From: Bacteroidota bacterium
GTDB lineage: Bacteria > Bacteroidota > Bacteroidia > Chitinophagales > Chitinophagaceae
Length of the DNA: 64,000 bases
Assembly (NCBI GenBank): GCA_018267965.1
Contig: JAFDXK010000002.1
Coordinates: 248,001 to 312,000, forward strand
Direction of reading: 5' to 3'
This document shows positions 1-8,559 of this stretch, one piece after another. Under the pieces are notes generated by a model. The model was not told the DNA's origin and did no database searches. It saw only the letters and a list, made by a program, of their open reading frames with translations. Both the position numbers and the translations under genes were made by a program. Position 1 is the first letter of the stretch. The number at the start of each line of letters is the position of its first letter.

Positions 1-225
1 GGTAATGAATTTTTAATCGGCCGGGCAGGCGTAATATTCCAGGTAGGATATTATGTAAAACATCATGAAATGAACAGCAAGCCAATGTATCAAAAGTTGG
101 GTGGTTGCTATTACCTGTTACAGCATGAGAAAGGTTCTTTAAAAGAGCTGTTCATTGCAATTCTTCTGAAGACACACACAACAGAAGCCGAGCTTGTAGA
201 GCTGGGTATTGGCGCAGGGTTTTAA
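1..225 (+). CDS. Acyloxyacyl hydrolase / lipid A deacylase (PagL-like), C-terminal fragment
   Basis: Frame 1 is open from the first base and stops at TAA 223-225, giving the last 74 residues of a protein whose start lies outside the window. The tail has the alternating hydrophobic pattern of outer-membrane beta-strands and ends LVELGIGAGF, as in Bacteroidota acyloxyacyl hydrolases of the PagL family, which remove acyl chains from lipid A in the outer membrane. The PagL assignment is inference from this tail only; the catalytic His/Ser region is not expected in so short a piece, so another small beta-barrel is possible. The stop codon overlaps a downstream ATG (TAATG). Confidence 0.5.
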   Translation, partial: GNEFLIGRAGVIFQVGYYVKHHEMNSKPMYQKLGGCYYLLQHEKGSLKELFIAILLKTHTTEAELVELGIGAGF

Positions 226-269
226 TGTTTTATGACAAAACATTAGTTGCAGATTTTTTATCTTTAAGT

Positions 270-1136
270 ATGCGCTTCATCATTATTTGCATAGCGGTTT
301 TGTTCTTGCATTTTGAGGGTTTTGCACAAATCACTATGCAGAACGGCAAGGTTATGAATGGCAATGAAGTTTTTTGCACTTATGAAGAGACAGGGAAGAA
401 AGTGAAAACCATCCCAATGGTGCAGACTTCTTCAATAAATAATCCCGAGAGCAGAAACGATGACTTCAGGGATTATGTTTTCAGCACAATTAATGGCAGC
501 CAGGAAATATTTTGTCGTGCGCGAGTAGCCTCATCAACCATTCGTGGGAGATTGTTGTATTATTATCATGTTGATTTTATTAGTTCGGGAATAACATTAG
601 ATATTGCTTATCACCCTCTCGCAATACAAACTTTCATTGAGGGATTATCTAAATATAATGTGCTTACGAAAGATGGCGCTAATGAAAACGCCGTAGGCGA
701 ATTAGAGAATGTATGGCGTAAAAAAGGACGCATCGTCAGCCCCGAAATATTAGCTGCAGGAGCAAGCAAAAATTATAATAGCTCTGAATACAATATAGAA
801 GGGGAACAGTATAACGAAATCCCTATAAGCGTTAAGAGCAATAATATCTATTATGGCGATAGCCTTATTGCTACATATCGTTTATCTAACCAGGGAAGGG
901 CGGGCAATATGCCCGGCACAGGCAGGGGCTATTTTTATTACATACTGAACCGTCCGAATGGTGGCGCGTATGGAGATTTGCAAGTGATGGAATACAAGTC
1001 ATCAATATATGTATGGCCTGTTGGCACTAAAAACTTTTTTGAAGTGTTTACCCCTGAACGAAATGAGGAAAAGATGATAGCTGTGGCCGCTAAAGTATTA
1101 GTCTCTTATTACAACCACTCCTTAAAGACACAATAA
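270..1136 (+). CDS. Secreted protein of unknown function
   Basis: I do not recognise the family. An in-frame ATG lies at 225, overlapping the previous stop, but the ATG at 270 is preferred: it starts a clean signal peptide (MRFIIICIAVLFLHFEGFAQ, cleavage expected after GFA). The mature part is about 270 residues, has no further membrane segment, and is mixed alpha/beta with many Asn, Tyr and Gly. No metal or nucleophile motif stands out. It is probably periplasmic or outer-membrane associated. Its position just behind the lipid A deacylase fragment suggests co-transcription but does not give a function. If the 225 start were used, 15 residues would precede the signal peptide. Confidence 0.6.
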   Translation: MRFIIICIAVLFLHFEGFAQITMQNGKVMNGNEVFCTYEETGKKVKTIPMVQTSSINNPESRNDDFRDYVFSTINGSQEIFCRARVASSTIRGRLLYYYHVDFISSGITLDIAYHPLAIQTFIEGLSKYNVLTKDGANENAVGELENVWRKKGRIVSPEILAAGASKNYNSSEYNIEGEQYNEIPISVKSNNIYYGDSLIATYRLSNQGRAGNMPGTGRGYFYYILNRPNGGAYGDLQVMEYKSSIYVWPVGTKNFFEVFTPERNEEKMIAVAAKVLVSYYNHSLKTQ

Positions 1137-1161
1137 AGCAGTGCTTTTGGCGGTTTTTTAT

Positions 1162-1169
1162 TAGGTTTG
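1162..1169 (+). promoter_or_regulatory. Candidate -7 box (TAGGTTTG) for lutB
   Basis: TAGGTTTG matches the Bacteroidota housekeeping -7 consensus TAnnTTTG and ends 10 nt before the lutB ATG. No TTG is found at the usual 17-23 nt upstream spacing, so only half of the promoter signature is supported. Confidence 0.4.
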
Positions 1170-1179
1170 TATATCCTTT

Positions 1180-2556
1180 ATGGCCAACAACATCTCTGAA
1201 TTTATAGCCAAAAGCAAGGTTAAAGCTGCAGACCTTGAACATAAACGTAAACTTGCCTTTAATATACAGAAGTACGCAGATACGGTTGTAAAGGGTAAGC
1301 AGCAGTTTTCAAATCTTGACCTTGCTCGCAGAAGGGCCAAGAATACCAAATGGAAAGCGATTGAAAACCTGGACAAACACCTCGAGGAGTTTGAAAAGAA
1401 TTTTACTGCACGTGGCGGTAAAGTGATATGGGCCGAAGATGCTGCAGAGGCATTACAGGCTGTGCTGCAAATATGCCAGGAGAAGGGGACGAAGCAGGTG
1501 GTGAAGTCGAAATCAATGGTGACAGAAGAAATTCACCTGAATGATTTTTTGGCGAAACATAATATTGACTCTGTAGAGACTGACCTTGGAGAGTACATTC
1601 AACAATTAGACGGCGAAGCGCCTTATCATATCGTCACTCCTGCTATGCACAAAAGCAAGGAAGATGTAGCGCGAGTATTTCATGAAAAATTAGGAACGGA
1701 GCCCAACCTATCTCCTTCTGAACTTACTCAAATTGCACGTGTAAATCTTCGTGCAAAATATACTTCATCGGAAGTAGGCATTACAGGTGGCAATTTCTTG
1801 CTGGCTGATGTTGGCGCTGTATGCGTAAGTGAAAATGAAGGTAACGGAAGGTTGAGTACTGCTTTCCCTAAAACACATATTGCTATTGTAGGTATTGAAA
1901 AAGTGTTGCCTTCAATTAATGACTTGCAATTATTCTGGCCGCTACTTGCTACTTATGGCACCGGGCAGAATGTAACGGTTTACAATACCATTTTTACAGG
2001 TGGGCGTACATCAGGAGAAAATGATGGCCCTGAAGAAATGTATGTGATATTGCTGGATAACGGCCGTACCAATCTTTTACGCAAAGAAGTGCGTGAGAGC
2101 ATGTACTGCATCCGCTGCGGCTCATGTCTCAATGCCTGCCCTGTTTATAAAAACATTGGTGGCCATGCGTATGGGGCAACATATAGCGGCCCGATAGGTT
2201 CTGTAATTTCTCCGCACCTGAAGGGGATGGAGGAATTTAAACATCTCAGTTACGCGTCTAGCCTGTGTGGAAATTGTACAGAAGTATGCCCCGTGAAAAT
2301 CAACATTCATGAGATGTTGTTAGAAAACCGCCATATTGCTGTTACCGAAAAGCTGAACGGATTTTCTGAAAACGGCGGATGGAAACTTTGGCGAATTGCT
2401 ATGATGAGCCGCGGACTGATGAATATGACCAGCGGCAATATGAAAGCCCGCGTGATGAATAAACTATTCAAAAGTTCGTGGGTAGCAGAACGCGGCAAAA
2501 TAGATTTCGCACCTCAATCCTTCAACCAAATGTGGAAGGAACGCAATAAGAAATAA
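1180..2556 (+). CDS. lutB: LutB-type iron-sulfur protein (lactate utilisation protein B)
   Basis: A 458-residue protein of the LutB/YkgF family, the iron-sulfur subunit of the LutABC L-lactate oxidation complex in bacteria that lack a flavin-only lactate dehydrogenase. The N-terminal two thirds is the LUD (DUF162) fold with the family motif GITGGNFLLADVGAV. Two ferredoxin-like clusters follow: Cys310, Cys313, Cys316 and Cys320 (CIRCGSCLNACP), then Cys363, Cys366 and Cys370 (CGNCTEVCP). The length is normal for the family. Neither lutA nor lutC lies beside it here; the next gene starts 9 nt downstream and is a polysaccharide deacetylase. The electron donor could therefore be something other than lactate. 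Confidence 0.9.
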   Translation: MANNISEFIAKSKVKAADLEHKRKLAFNIQKYADTVVKGKQQFSNLDLARRRAKNTKWKAIENLDKHLEEFEKNFTARGGKVIWAEDAAEALQAVLQICQEKGTKQVVKSKSMVTEEIHLNDFLAKHNIDSVETDLGEYIQQLDGEAPYHIVTPAMHKSKEDVARVFHEKLGTEPNLSPSELTQIARVNLRAKYTSSEVGITGGNFLLADVGAVCVSENEGNGRLSTAFPKTHIAIVGIEKVLPSINDLQLFWPLLATYGTGQNVTVYNTIFTGGRTSGENDGPEEMYVILLDNGRTNLLRKEVRESMYCIRCGSCLNACPVYKNIGGHAYGATYSGPIGSVISPHLKGMEEFKHLSYASSLCGNCTEVCPVKINIHEMLLENRHIAVTEKLNGFSENGGWKLWRIAMMSRGLMNMTSGNMKARVMNKLFKSSWVAERGKIDFAPQSFNQMWKERNKK

Positions 2557-2565
2557 TAACAGTGC

Positions 2566-3858
2566 ATGAGCGCACCTTTCATTATATATTCTGCAAATGA
2601 CAGCCCGAGGTTGCGTTATGTATTAGATTGGATTTTCAAAGAGCGTTTTCAAAGCGATTATATCATAACTCCAAGCGAGGCAGATGTGCTGCACTTACCT
2701 TTTTTTATCAGCTACGGCAAACAGCTACCCAATAGCTATTATGTTCCTGATGCTGGTTTGCTTTGGCAAACTGAAATAATGGAGCATGATATAAAAACAG
2801 GTGAATGGAAAAATATACCTACGCTATATGCTTCTGATGATAGTAGCAATTCGATTAGTTTCGATGTTTTTTCGGCAGTATTTTTTTTGCTAAGCCGGTA
2901 TGAAGAATATTATTCTGATAAAACAGATAAGCATGGCAGGTATCCTGCAACAGAAAGCATACTATATAAAAATGGCTGGTTAGAAAGGCCGATAGTGGAT
3001 GAGTGGGTTGCCGCATTGGCTGAAGAGCTCAACGCATCCTTACCTGTTTTTTCTTACCTGCCTACTTATGATATAGATATAGCATGGTCGTACAAGCACA
3101 AAGGTTTTGCGCGTAATGCCGGTGGCTTATTAAAAGATTTGTTGTCTCTGAAATTTGATTTAGCAGCAGAACGTGTTGGAGTACTAAATAGCAAATTGCA
3201 AGACCCTTTCGACTGTTTTGAGTGGCTGCAAAGTGTGCATAAAGCAAACAAATACAAGCCTGCTTATTTTTTATTGAGCGCATTAGAAACAGGCCCTTTC
3301 GATAAAAACATCTCGCCGGAACACCCGGCGATGAGGGCGTTGATAAAACAGCTTGATGATGAAGGTGCAGTCGGAATACATCCTTCTTATGATACTTATA
3401 AAGATGAGGCCGCATTTCAATTAGAGAAAGCTACGCTGGAAAAAATTATTCAGAAAAAGATTTTGCTGTCCAGGCAACATTATGTACGTATGTTTTTGCC
3501 TTATACTTACCAGCAATTATTGTCACTTGAAATAACTGATGACTACAGCATGGGGTACGGAACACACATTGGCTTCAGAAATGGCAGTGGCTTTTCTTCT
3601 CTTTGGTATGATATTACAAACGAGACTGTTACATCACTTAAGGTTCATCCGTTTTGTTTTATGGATTCGACAGCGCATTATGAAATGAAACTAGGTGCTG
3701 AAGATGCTTTTACAAGGTTAGCAAAAATGACCGCTATCCTTCGAAAAACAAACAGCAGCCTGATTACTGTATTTCATAATTTTTCCCTAGGAACAGCTAA
3801 TGAGTGGAAAGGCTGGCGAAATAACTACGAGTCTTTTTTGAGAGAGGTTTCTAAATAA
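2566..3858 (+). CDS. Polysaccharide deacetylase family protein (DUF7033-like N-terminus)
   Basis: A 430-residue cytoplasmic-looking protein without a signal peptide. The first ~130 residues resemble the DUF7033 domain that precedes NodB-like deacetylase barrels in Bacteroidota. The deacetylase half starts near residue 165 with the metal-binding TYDIDIAW segment, and the later GIHPSYDT segment matches the histidine-containing strand of the family. Such proteins are found near surface polysaccharide genes and are presumed to deacetylate sugar intermediates; the substrate here is unknown. It follows lutB by 9 nt on the same strand and ends base-to-base with the convergent L,D-transpeptidase gene. 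Confidence 0.75.
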   Translation: MSAPFIIYSANDSPRLRYVLDWIFKERFQSDYIITPSEADVLHLPFFISYGKQLPNSYYVPDAGLLWQTEIMEHDIKTGEWKNIPTLYASDDSSNSISFDVFSAVFFLLSRYEEYYSDKTDKHGRYPATESILYKNGWLERPIVDEWVAALAEELNASLPVFSYLPTYDIDIAWSYKHKGFARNAGGLLKDLLSLKFDLAAERVGVLNSKLQDPFDCFEWLQSVHKANKYKPAYFLLSALETGPFDKNISPEHPAMRALIKQLDDEGAVGIHPSYDTYKDEAAFQLEKATLEKIIQKKILLSRQHYVRMFLPYTYQQLLSLEITDDYSMGYGTHIGFRNGSGFSSLWYDITNETVTSLKVHPFCFMDSTAHYEMKLGAEDAFTRLAKMTAILRKTNSSLITVFHNFSLGTANEWKGWRNNYESFLREVSK

Positions 3859-4566
3859 TTATTTCCGGATATAGACTCTTGTACCTGGTTTTACCCAAGC
3901 ATATAAATCGTCTACGTCAACATTCCTTAATGCTATGCACCCATCTGTCCACCCTACTCCCATTTCTATCATGTCATCACCACGAGGCCAAATACCATGT
4001 ATGCCAACATCTCCGCCTATCCTGGCATTCTTGGGTATTTTGCCTTCGTCTTTTAGTTTATTGAATTGGGCATAGCTCTTTTCGTTAGGATAATCAAGCA
4101 GCATGAATTTGTTGTATTTGCTGCTGTTGTGCTTTTCAACAATCTTAAACCAGCCTTCAGGAGTGCACCTATCGCCTTCCATACATTTGTCTGCCTTGGG
4201 ATTAGGACCAAATACCGCCCTAAACCCTCTAACTAATTTCTTTTTGTAGAAAACCTGTACAACATACTTGGTCTTATCAATTAGCAACCAAACTGAATCT
4301 TTATTTACTGAATCGGGGCTAATCTTTGCTTTAATGCCTATGCCAGTAAATACTTTGGGAACGATTATCATTTCGGTAACCCTCATGGAGCGTTGCTGAT
4401 ATTGTACTTCTCTTATGGTGTTTCCTTTGCCATCGTCGTATTCCGCAATTACTTTCAGGTTGCGAGGGAGGTCGTAATCTTTAATTCTGTCTACTTGTGC
4501 AAAAGAATTCATGCCTGCTAATAGCAGAATGCAACTATATAGTATAATATGAAACGTCCTATTCAC
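3859..4566 (-). CDS. Secreted L,D-transpeptidase family protein (YkuD domain)
   Basis: A signal peptide of about 24 residues (ending MNSFAQ) is followed by a linker and a YkuD catalytic domain from roughly residue 95. The catalytic signature is visible: His189 in GIHGIWP and Cys209 in GWTDGCIALRN, matching HG...SxGCxR with Thr-Asp in place of the usual Ser. These enzymes form 3-3 peptidoglycan cross-links or attach proteins to murein; relatives of the ErfK/YafK group can instead cleave such links. The start codon is GTG, chosen because it begins the signal peptide. The gene is convergent with the deacetylase and divergent from the DtxR-like regulator. Confidence 0.85.
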   Translation of the reverse strand: MNRTFHIILYSCILLLAGMNSFAQVDRIKDYDLPRNLKVIAEYDDGKGNTIREVQYQQRSMRVTEMIIVPKVFTGIGIKAKISPDSVNKDSVWLLIDKTKYVVQVFYKKKLVRGFRAVFGPNPKADKCMEGDRCTPEGWFKIVEKHNSSKYNKFMLLDYPNEKSYAQFNKLKDEGKIPKNARIGGDVGIHGIWPRGDDMIEMGVGWTDGCIALRNVDVDDLYAWVKPGTRVYIRK

Positions 4567-4645
4567 AATATCCTTATTGATTTCGAGGGCTAACGAAACT
4601 AAGAAAAAATCATTGATTATGGTAGATGTTTACTAATTTTCAGCT

Positions 4646-5308
4646 ATGCTTTTGCTGACGTACACAGAAGAGAATTATATAAAAGCTATTTACACCATTC
4701 AGCATGCAAATGTATCTGGAGAGGTATCTGTAAACGAGATAGCCGAGCGCGTTCAAACCCGACCTGCCACCGTAACGGATATGCTGAAGAAATTATCTGA
4801 AAAAGGTTATATACACTATGAAAAATATAAGAAGGTACAGCTTAGCAAAAGCGGCATAAAAACTGCACTCTCTATTTTAAGGAAACATCGCTTATGGGAG
4901 ACCTTTCTTCATAAAAAATTGCATTTTTCCTGGGATGAAGTGCACGAAGTTGCTGAACAGTTGGAGCATATTCATTCGCAAAAACTGATAGAGCGGCTTG
5001 ATGAGTTTTTGGGATTTCCGGAATTTGATCCTCATGGAGATCCTATACCTAAACAAAATGGAGACATGCCAAGCTCCTCTTCCGTTTTGCTCAATGAAAA
5101 AAAACAGGGAGAACACTGTAAGATTGTTGCCGTAAAAGATACTACTACCGCCTTCTTACAACAATTAGAACGTTATGGTATAAAAATTGGCAGTAAAATT
5201 ACTATAACAGAGCTGATGCCATTTGACCATAGCATTGTTATAAAAAATGATAAAGGGGATAGCTTTCAGCTTTCTGAGAAAATTGCAGCTAACCTTCTTG
5301 TTTTGTAA
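4646..5308 (+). CDS. DtxR/MntR-family metal-dependent transcriptional regulator
   Basis: 220 residues with the three-part DtxR layout. Residues 1-70 are a winged helix (TYTEENYIKAIY, then EIAERVQTRPATVTDMLKKL). Residues 70-140 are the metal-binding and dimerisation region, with HRLWETFL and a His/Glu-rich HEVAEQLEHIHS helix. Residues 150-220 are an FeoA-like SH3 domain. Such proteins repress manganese or iron uptake genes when loaded with Mn(II) or Fe(II). No metal transporter gene lies next to it, so the regulon is not shown by context. Its 3' end overlaps the convergent DUF2480 gene by 20 bp. Confidence 0.88.
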   Translation: MLLLTYTEENYIKAIYTIQHANVSGEVSVNEIAERVQTRPATVTDMLKKLSEKGYIHYEKYKKVQLSKSGIKTALSILRKHRLWETFLHKKLHFSWDEVHEVAEQLEHIHSQKLIERLDEFLGFPEFDPHGDPIPKQNGDMPSSSSVLLNEKKQGEHCKIVAVKDTTTAFLQQLERYGIKIGSKITITELMPFDHSIVIKNDKGDSFQLSEKIAANLLVL

Positions 5309-5813
5309 TAGACTTCTTGTAGATAGGTACTGTGGAACATGGTTCGCCGTACATTAGTGATTTAACTACAGGGCGCAACTTATTTGTTACTGCAACATAG
5401 GCGGCATCGGGTATTTGGATATCTCCGCAACCTTTAATCACTACTCTTTTGTCTTCGTAATCCATTGTGTTTATCTCTTCAATACATTTCAACAGAAAGT
5501 ATTTTATCATCTCCTGTTTTGTGCCAAAATATGTAGTTTTTGCAAGAGGCTGAAGATAAGAAGCAGCTAACATATATGCCCATACAGGAATAATAGCATC
5601 TACTGAGCAAAATATAGCTACGGTTTTATTTTTGTATTGTTCCCAATCGTGGGTTTGCAATGAGGCTCTATAGTCTTTCTCTTTCAAAATCATTTCGCGA
5701 AATAAAAAGGGCTTCAGGTCGAACTCTGCGACAATCGTGTCCTCCATCATCATGGTCGACAAATCGAGTGTAATGATTCCGCTTTCCGCTACTTTATTTT
5801 TTATGATATCCAC
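5289..5813 (-). CDS. DUF2480 family protein
   Basis: A 174-residue cytoplasmic protein matching the Bacteroidota-restricted DUF2480 family in length and in segments such as SGIITLDL, LFREMILKEKDYR and KGCGDIQIP. The function of the family is not known. The start codon is GTG at 5813; no ATG is available near it, and a TAAGTTTG-like -7 box (TAACTTTG on this strand) lies only 4 nt upstream, so the mRNA may be leaderless. The 3' end overlaps the regulator gene by 20 bp on the opposite strand. Confidence 0.8.
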   Translation of the reverse strand: MDIIKNKVAESGIITLDLSTMMMEDTIVAEFDLKPFLFREMILKEKDYRASLQTHDWEQYKNKTVAIFCSVDAIIPVWAYMLAASYLQPLAKTTYFGTKQEMIKYFLLKCIEEINTMDYEDKRVVIKGCGDIQIPDAAYVAVTNKLRPVVKSLMYGEPCSTVPIYKKSITKQEG

Positions 5814-5817
5814 AGTG

Positions 5818-5825
5818 CAAAGTTA
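5818..5825 (-). promoter_or_regulatory. -7 box (TAACTTTG) next to the DUF2480 start codon
   Basis: The reverse complement of 5818-5825 is TAACTTTG, a full match to TAnnTTTG. It ends 4 nt before the GTG start. A TTG on this strand at 5843-5841 is 15 nt upstream, slightly shorter than the usual spacing. The position predicts transcription starting at or next to the start codon. Confidence 0.5.
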
Positions 5826-5847
5826 CACATAGTTAAAGCACAAAAAG

Positions 5848-5876
5848 AAACAGTCGCCGTTAACGGCGACTGTTTT
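5848..5876 (-). terminator. Rho-independent terminator after the PpiD-like gene
   Basis: A perfect inverted repeat, ACAGTCGCC-GTTAAC-GGCGACTGT, with an A-tract on its left and a T-tract on its right. Read on the minus strand it follows the stop codon of the foldase gene by about 25 nt and ends in TTTCTTTTT. It lies just upstream of the DUF2480 promoter and separates the two minus-strand units. Confidence 0.8.
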
Positions 5877-5900
5877 TATAAATATGTACTTAAGTATTTT

Positions 5901-8051
5901 TTATAGATTTTTTACGTTGTACTTAATTGTTGCTGCTTTTTTCAGCGCTTCCATATAAGCACCTTGTCCTCCACCACGCATTTGCATGGTCATATTCATT
6001 TGCTGCTCCTTAACCATATTCGGGTCCATTGTAACCGGTTTGGTGAATTTGCTGAGGATGGTTGCAAAATAAACTCCATCTTCTCCTTTGAAAGGCGGTG
6101 TTACAGTATTTGGTTTTGATGACGCAGAGAAGAGATAGCCGATTAATTTTGGAACATAGCCCAGGTGGTTTACATATACTTGTGCCCAGTTGAAAGAATC
6201 TACAGGAACAACCGGTTGTTTTGACGCTTGTGCAATAGACTCAACAGAATTCATTGATTTGTATTTCTCAGCAATCATTTTCAGGCGCTTTTCATTCCTT
6301 ACTATAGATTCTAACGCCGGTCTGTTGTTTGCATCTATTTTCATCAATCCCTTAGGTTGGATGCCAGCTATTTTAGCCACAACATATCTTTGGCCAACGG
6401 TAAATACGGCCGAAACATCTCCTTCTTTTCCTTCGTATAGCCAACGTATGATTTCGCGGCTGTTTCCAATTCCATTAATCATGAAGTCGTTTTCTTTGAT
6501 ATTTTCTGCCACGCGTTTTCCACCAACTTGTTTTTTGGCAGCTTCGTCGAATAATTTTGCAACTCCGTTTTTGCTGGCAAACTCTGATGCCTTTGCATAA
6601 ATATCAGAATTTGTATTTTCTCCGGCATCAAGCGCCTTGGATATTGTAGCTATTTTAGCTGCAGTCTGAATACCTTTTTGATCTACTATTTCTATATAGT
6701 GGTATCCTGAGTATGCATCATTTTTAACTTTAATTGTTTTTTTGTCACCGGCTTTGCCATCAAAAATGAAATCGCCGAACTCTTTTACAAGCCCATCTTT
6801 TTGTTGCAAAGTAAACGTGTATTCACCACCTGTTTTATTACTTCCCTCATCTTCGCTGTATTTTTCAGCAACAGCTTTAAATTCAGCACCGCTATGCAAC
6901 ATAGCCATAGCGCTGTCTAATTTTTTATCTGCTGCAGAATCTGACGCAACCTGGGCACCGCGTTCTTCAGTTTTTACAAGGATGTGCCTGCATATTACAG
7001 AATCAGGGTATTCTCTTTTTTCCACTACTTTAGAAATCTTATAGCTGCCCTGTTCGAAATATGGACCGTAAACGGCACCAGCAGGTAACTTAAGAATAGA
7101 GTCTGCATAGATTGACATGAAAGATCTTTTGTTTACAAAAGATGGTTTGTATTGATCGTCAGAGTTACGATTAACAAGACTTTCAACATCGATTGTGTTT
7201 TCCAAATCTGTTTTAAGTCTTGTCACAGTACCTAAAGATTTCGCTGTATCTTCTGCAGATGGCATTACATCAAACGATACATATTCTATAGAACGTGATT
7301 CTTGTTCCTGAGTATATTGTTTTTCATGCCTCTTCATATAATCAATCATGTCTTCGTCTTTCACAGGCACATCTTTATCTGCGATGGTTACATATGGCAC
7401 TTTTACAAACTTAATGTTTACGTAATCTTTTTGTTCGCGAGCTTTGGCTTCAACCACAAACTTTGGAACGTATGTTGCCTTAGTTATCAAGGCATTATAT
7501 TTTCTGAGCCTGTTATTTTCTACTACGTAAGCTTTGATTGTTTTCCACTCTTCCATCAATTTGCCGGTTGGGTCTATTTCGGCAGCTTGCTGTTCAAACG
7601 CTTTTACATACTGCGGGTTGAATTGTTTTGTATTAGGATCTGCAAACCATTTGTATTGTTGTACCACAGGATCAGGAAATTGTCCGTATATCAATTCTTT
7701 TTCTTCATCAGGGGTTGTGGTAACGCCTGCTTTTTCACAATCAGCATAAGTAAGACGTTTATTAATAAGATCATTCAGCACTTGTTGTTCCAACTGTGCG
7801 CGCATGTTTTCATCCAGTGGTTTTCCATTCTGAGTATATGAATAGAGTATTTCATATTCTTTTTGTTTTTGAGAATACTCTTTAAAATCTATCGGGTCGC
7901 CGTTCACTTTTGCAACACTGCTGTCGTGACCAAACAATTCTCCGAAGCGGCCGCTTGCGGCATCCATTAATATAAAACCTACAAGAGAAAGAGCAATAAT
8001 AAAACCCGCCAGTTTAGCGTACCTACTTCTAATTTTCTGAATTACAGACAT
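5901..8051 (-). CDS. Membrane-anchored peptidylprolyl isomerase (PpiD/SurA-like foldase)
   Basis: A 716-residue protein with one N-terminal membrane anchor (residues ~14-31, FIIALSLVGFILMDAASG) and a long periplasmic part. A SurA_N-like chaperone region covers ~45-200. A parvulin/PPIC domain lies at about 352-455 (RHILVKTEE ... FGDFIFDGKAGDKKTIKV), and a second C-terminal helical segment follows. PpiD-type proteins sit at the Sec translocon exit and help outer-membrane and secreted proteins fold, a job that suits a T9SS organism. A Met/Gln-rich tail near the C-terminus (MTMQMRGGGQG) is unusual. It is transcribed alone from a good promoter at 8081-8109. Confidence 0.88.
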   Translation of the reverse strand: MSVIQKIRSRYAKLAGFIIALSLVGFILMDAASGRFGELFGHDSSVAKVNGDPIDFKEYSQKQKEYEILYSYTQNGKPLDENMRAQLEQQVLNDLINKRLTYADCEKAGVTTTPDEEKELIYGQFPDPVVQQYKWFADPNTKQFNPQYVKAFEQQAAEIDPTGKLMEEWKTIKAYVVENNRLRKYNALITKATYVPKFVVEAKAREQKDYVNIKFVKVPYVTIADKDVPVKDEDMIDYMKRHEKQYTQEQESRSIEYVSFDVMPSAEDTAKSLGTVTRLKTDLENTIDVESLVNRNSDDQYKPSFVNKRSFMSIYADSILKLPAGAVYGPYFEQGSYKISKVVEKREYPDSVICRHILVKTEERGAQVASDSAADKKLDSAMAMLHSGAEFKAVAEKYSEDEGSNKTGGEYTFTLQQKDGLVKEFGDFIFDGKAGDKKTIKVKNDAYSGYHYIEIVDQKGIQTAAKIATISKALDAGENTNSDIYAKASEFASKNGVAKLFDEAAKKQVGGKRVAENIKENDFMINGIGNSREIIRWLYEGKEGDVSAVFTVGQRYVVAKIAGIQPKGLMKIDANNRPALESIVRNEKRLKMIAEKYKSMNSVESIAQASKQPVVPVDSFNWAQVYVNHLGYVPKLIGYLFSASSKPNTVTPPFKGEDGVYFATILSKFTKPVTMDPNMVKEQQMNMTMQMRGGGQGAYMEALKKAATIKYNVKNL

Positions 8052-8080
8052 ATTGACTAATATATTTATTACAGGGACGG

Positions 8081-8109
8081 CAAATTTATAGGAAAAATTG
8101 AGATAACAA
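8081..8109 (-). promoter_or_regulatory. Promoter of the PpiD-like foldase gene
   Basis: On the minus strand TTG (8109-8107) is followed after 18 nt by TAAATTTG (8088-8081), a full -33/-7 pair of the Bacteroidota type. The predicted start of transcription is about 20-25 nt before the ATG at 8051. Confidence 0.6.
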
Positions 8110-8210
8110 AGGTATTAATTAGCCAAAACAGGCTATACTGCTGTATATATACATCAAATAGAATATATATGCTCTCTTAGTTAATACTTATTATCATTTT
8201 ATCTCCAGTA

Positions 8211-8285
8211 TTTTAGGGTGTGGATAGGTGTTGATAATTGTCTAACAAAGTTTCACTTGTTATTTTTTTAGGGTGTGAATAGCTG
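8211..8285 (+). repeat. Pair of 20-bp direct repeats in the candidate origin
   Basis: TTTTAGGGTGTGGATAGGTG (8211-8230) recurs at 8266-8285 with two substitutions (18/20), 55 bp apart. Each copy contains a DnaA-box-like core (TGTGGATAG and TGTGAATAG). The repeat supports an iterated protein-binding array. Confidence 0.6.
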
Positions 8286-8559
8286 AATAGTTTTTATTTA
8301 TCCTTTTTTAAGTTCAGTAATCAACATCGTTCTACGATATTCACATCTTGGTTTTTATGCTCATCATCACTTACTAACAATAAACATTATTATGTGGATA
8401 TGCTTTGTTAGATAGTGTTTGCTTTGGGGATAACAGTTTATTAGTTAGTGGATGAATATTATTCTTTTATTTTGCAAATAGGATTATGTTTTTCTTTCCC
8501 CAAATCCACAGGGGTAATAATAATAATCCTTTATTAATAATTTATAATACTATTATTAT

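Larger units (their letters stand above)
8052..8559. other. oriC: Candidate chromosomal replication origin (oriC) in a 508-bp intergenic gap
   Basis: This gap lies between divergent genes (foldase leftwards, nadA rightwards). It carries four 8/9 matches to the DnaA box TTATCCACA, all on the minus strand: 8219-8227 (TGTGGATAG), 8229-8237 (TGTTGATAA), 8393-8401 (TGTGGATAT) and 8425-8433 (TGGGGATAA). Weaker 7/9 matches are at 8274-8282 and 8502-8510. The first two are 10 bp apart, one helical turn. An A+T-rich stretch at 8516-8559 (three C, no G) could be the unwinding element. The nearby parS sites and mnmG support an origin-proximal position. That this is the functional origin is inference; dnaA itself is not in the window. 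Confidence 0.55.

Noticed and set aside
225-269. ATG at 225 as the start of the secreted protein
   Set aside because: It puts 15 residues in front of a standard signal peptide that begins exactly at the ATG at 270; kept only as an alternative.
6190-7841. Open plus-strand frames antisense to the PpiD-like gene
   Set aside because: The translations are Phe/Cys/Ser-rich with no domain and no promoter or RBS, as expected for the shadow of a real gene.
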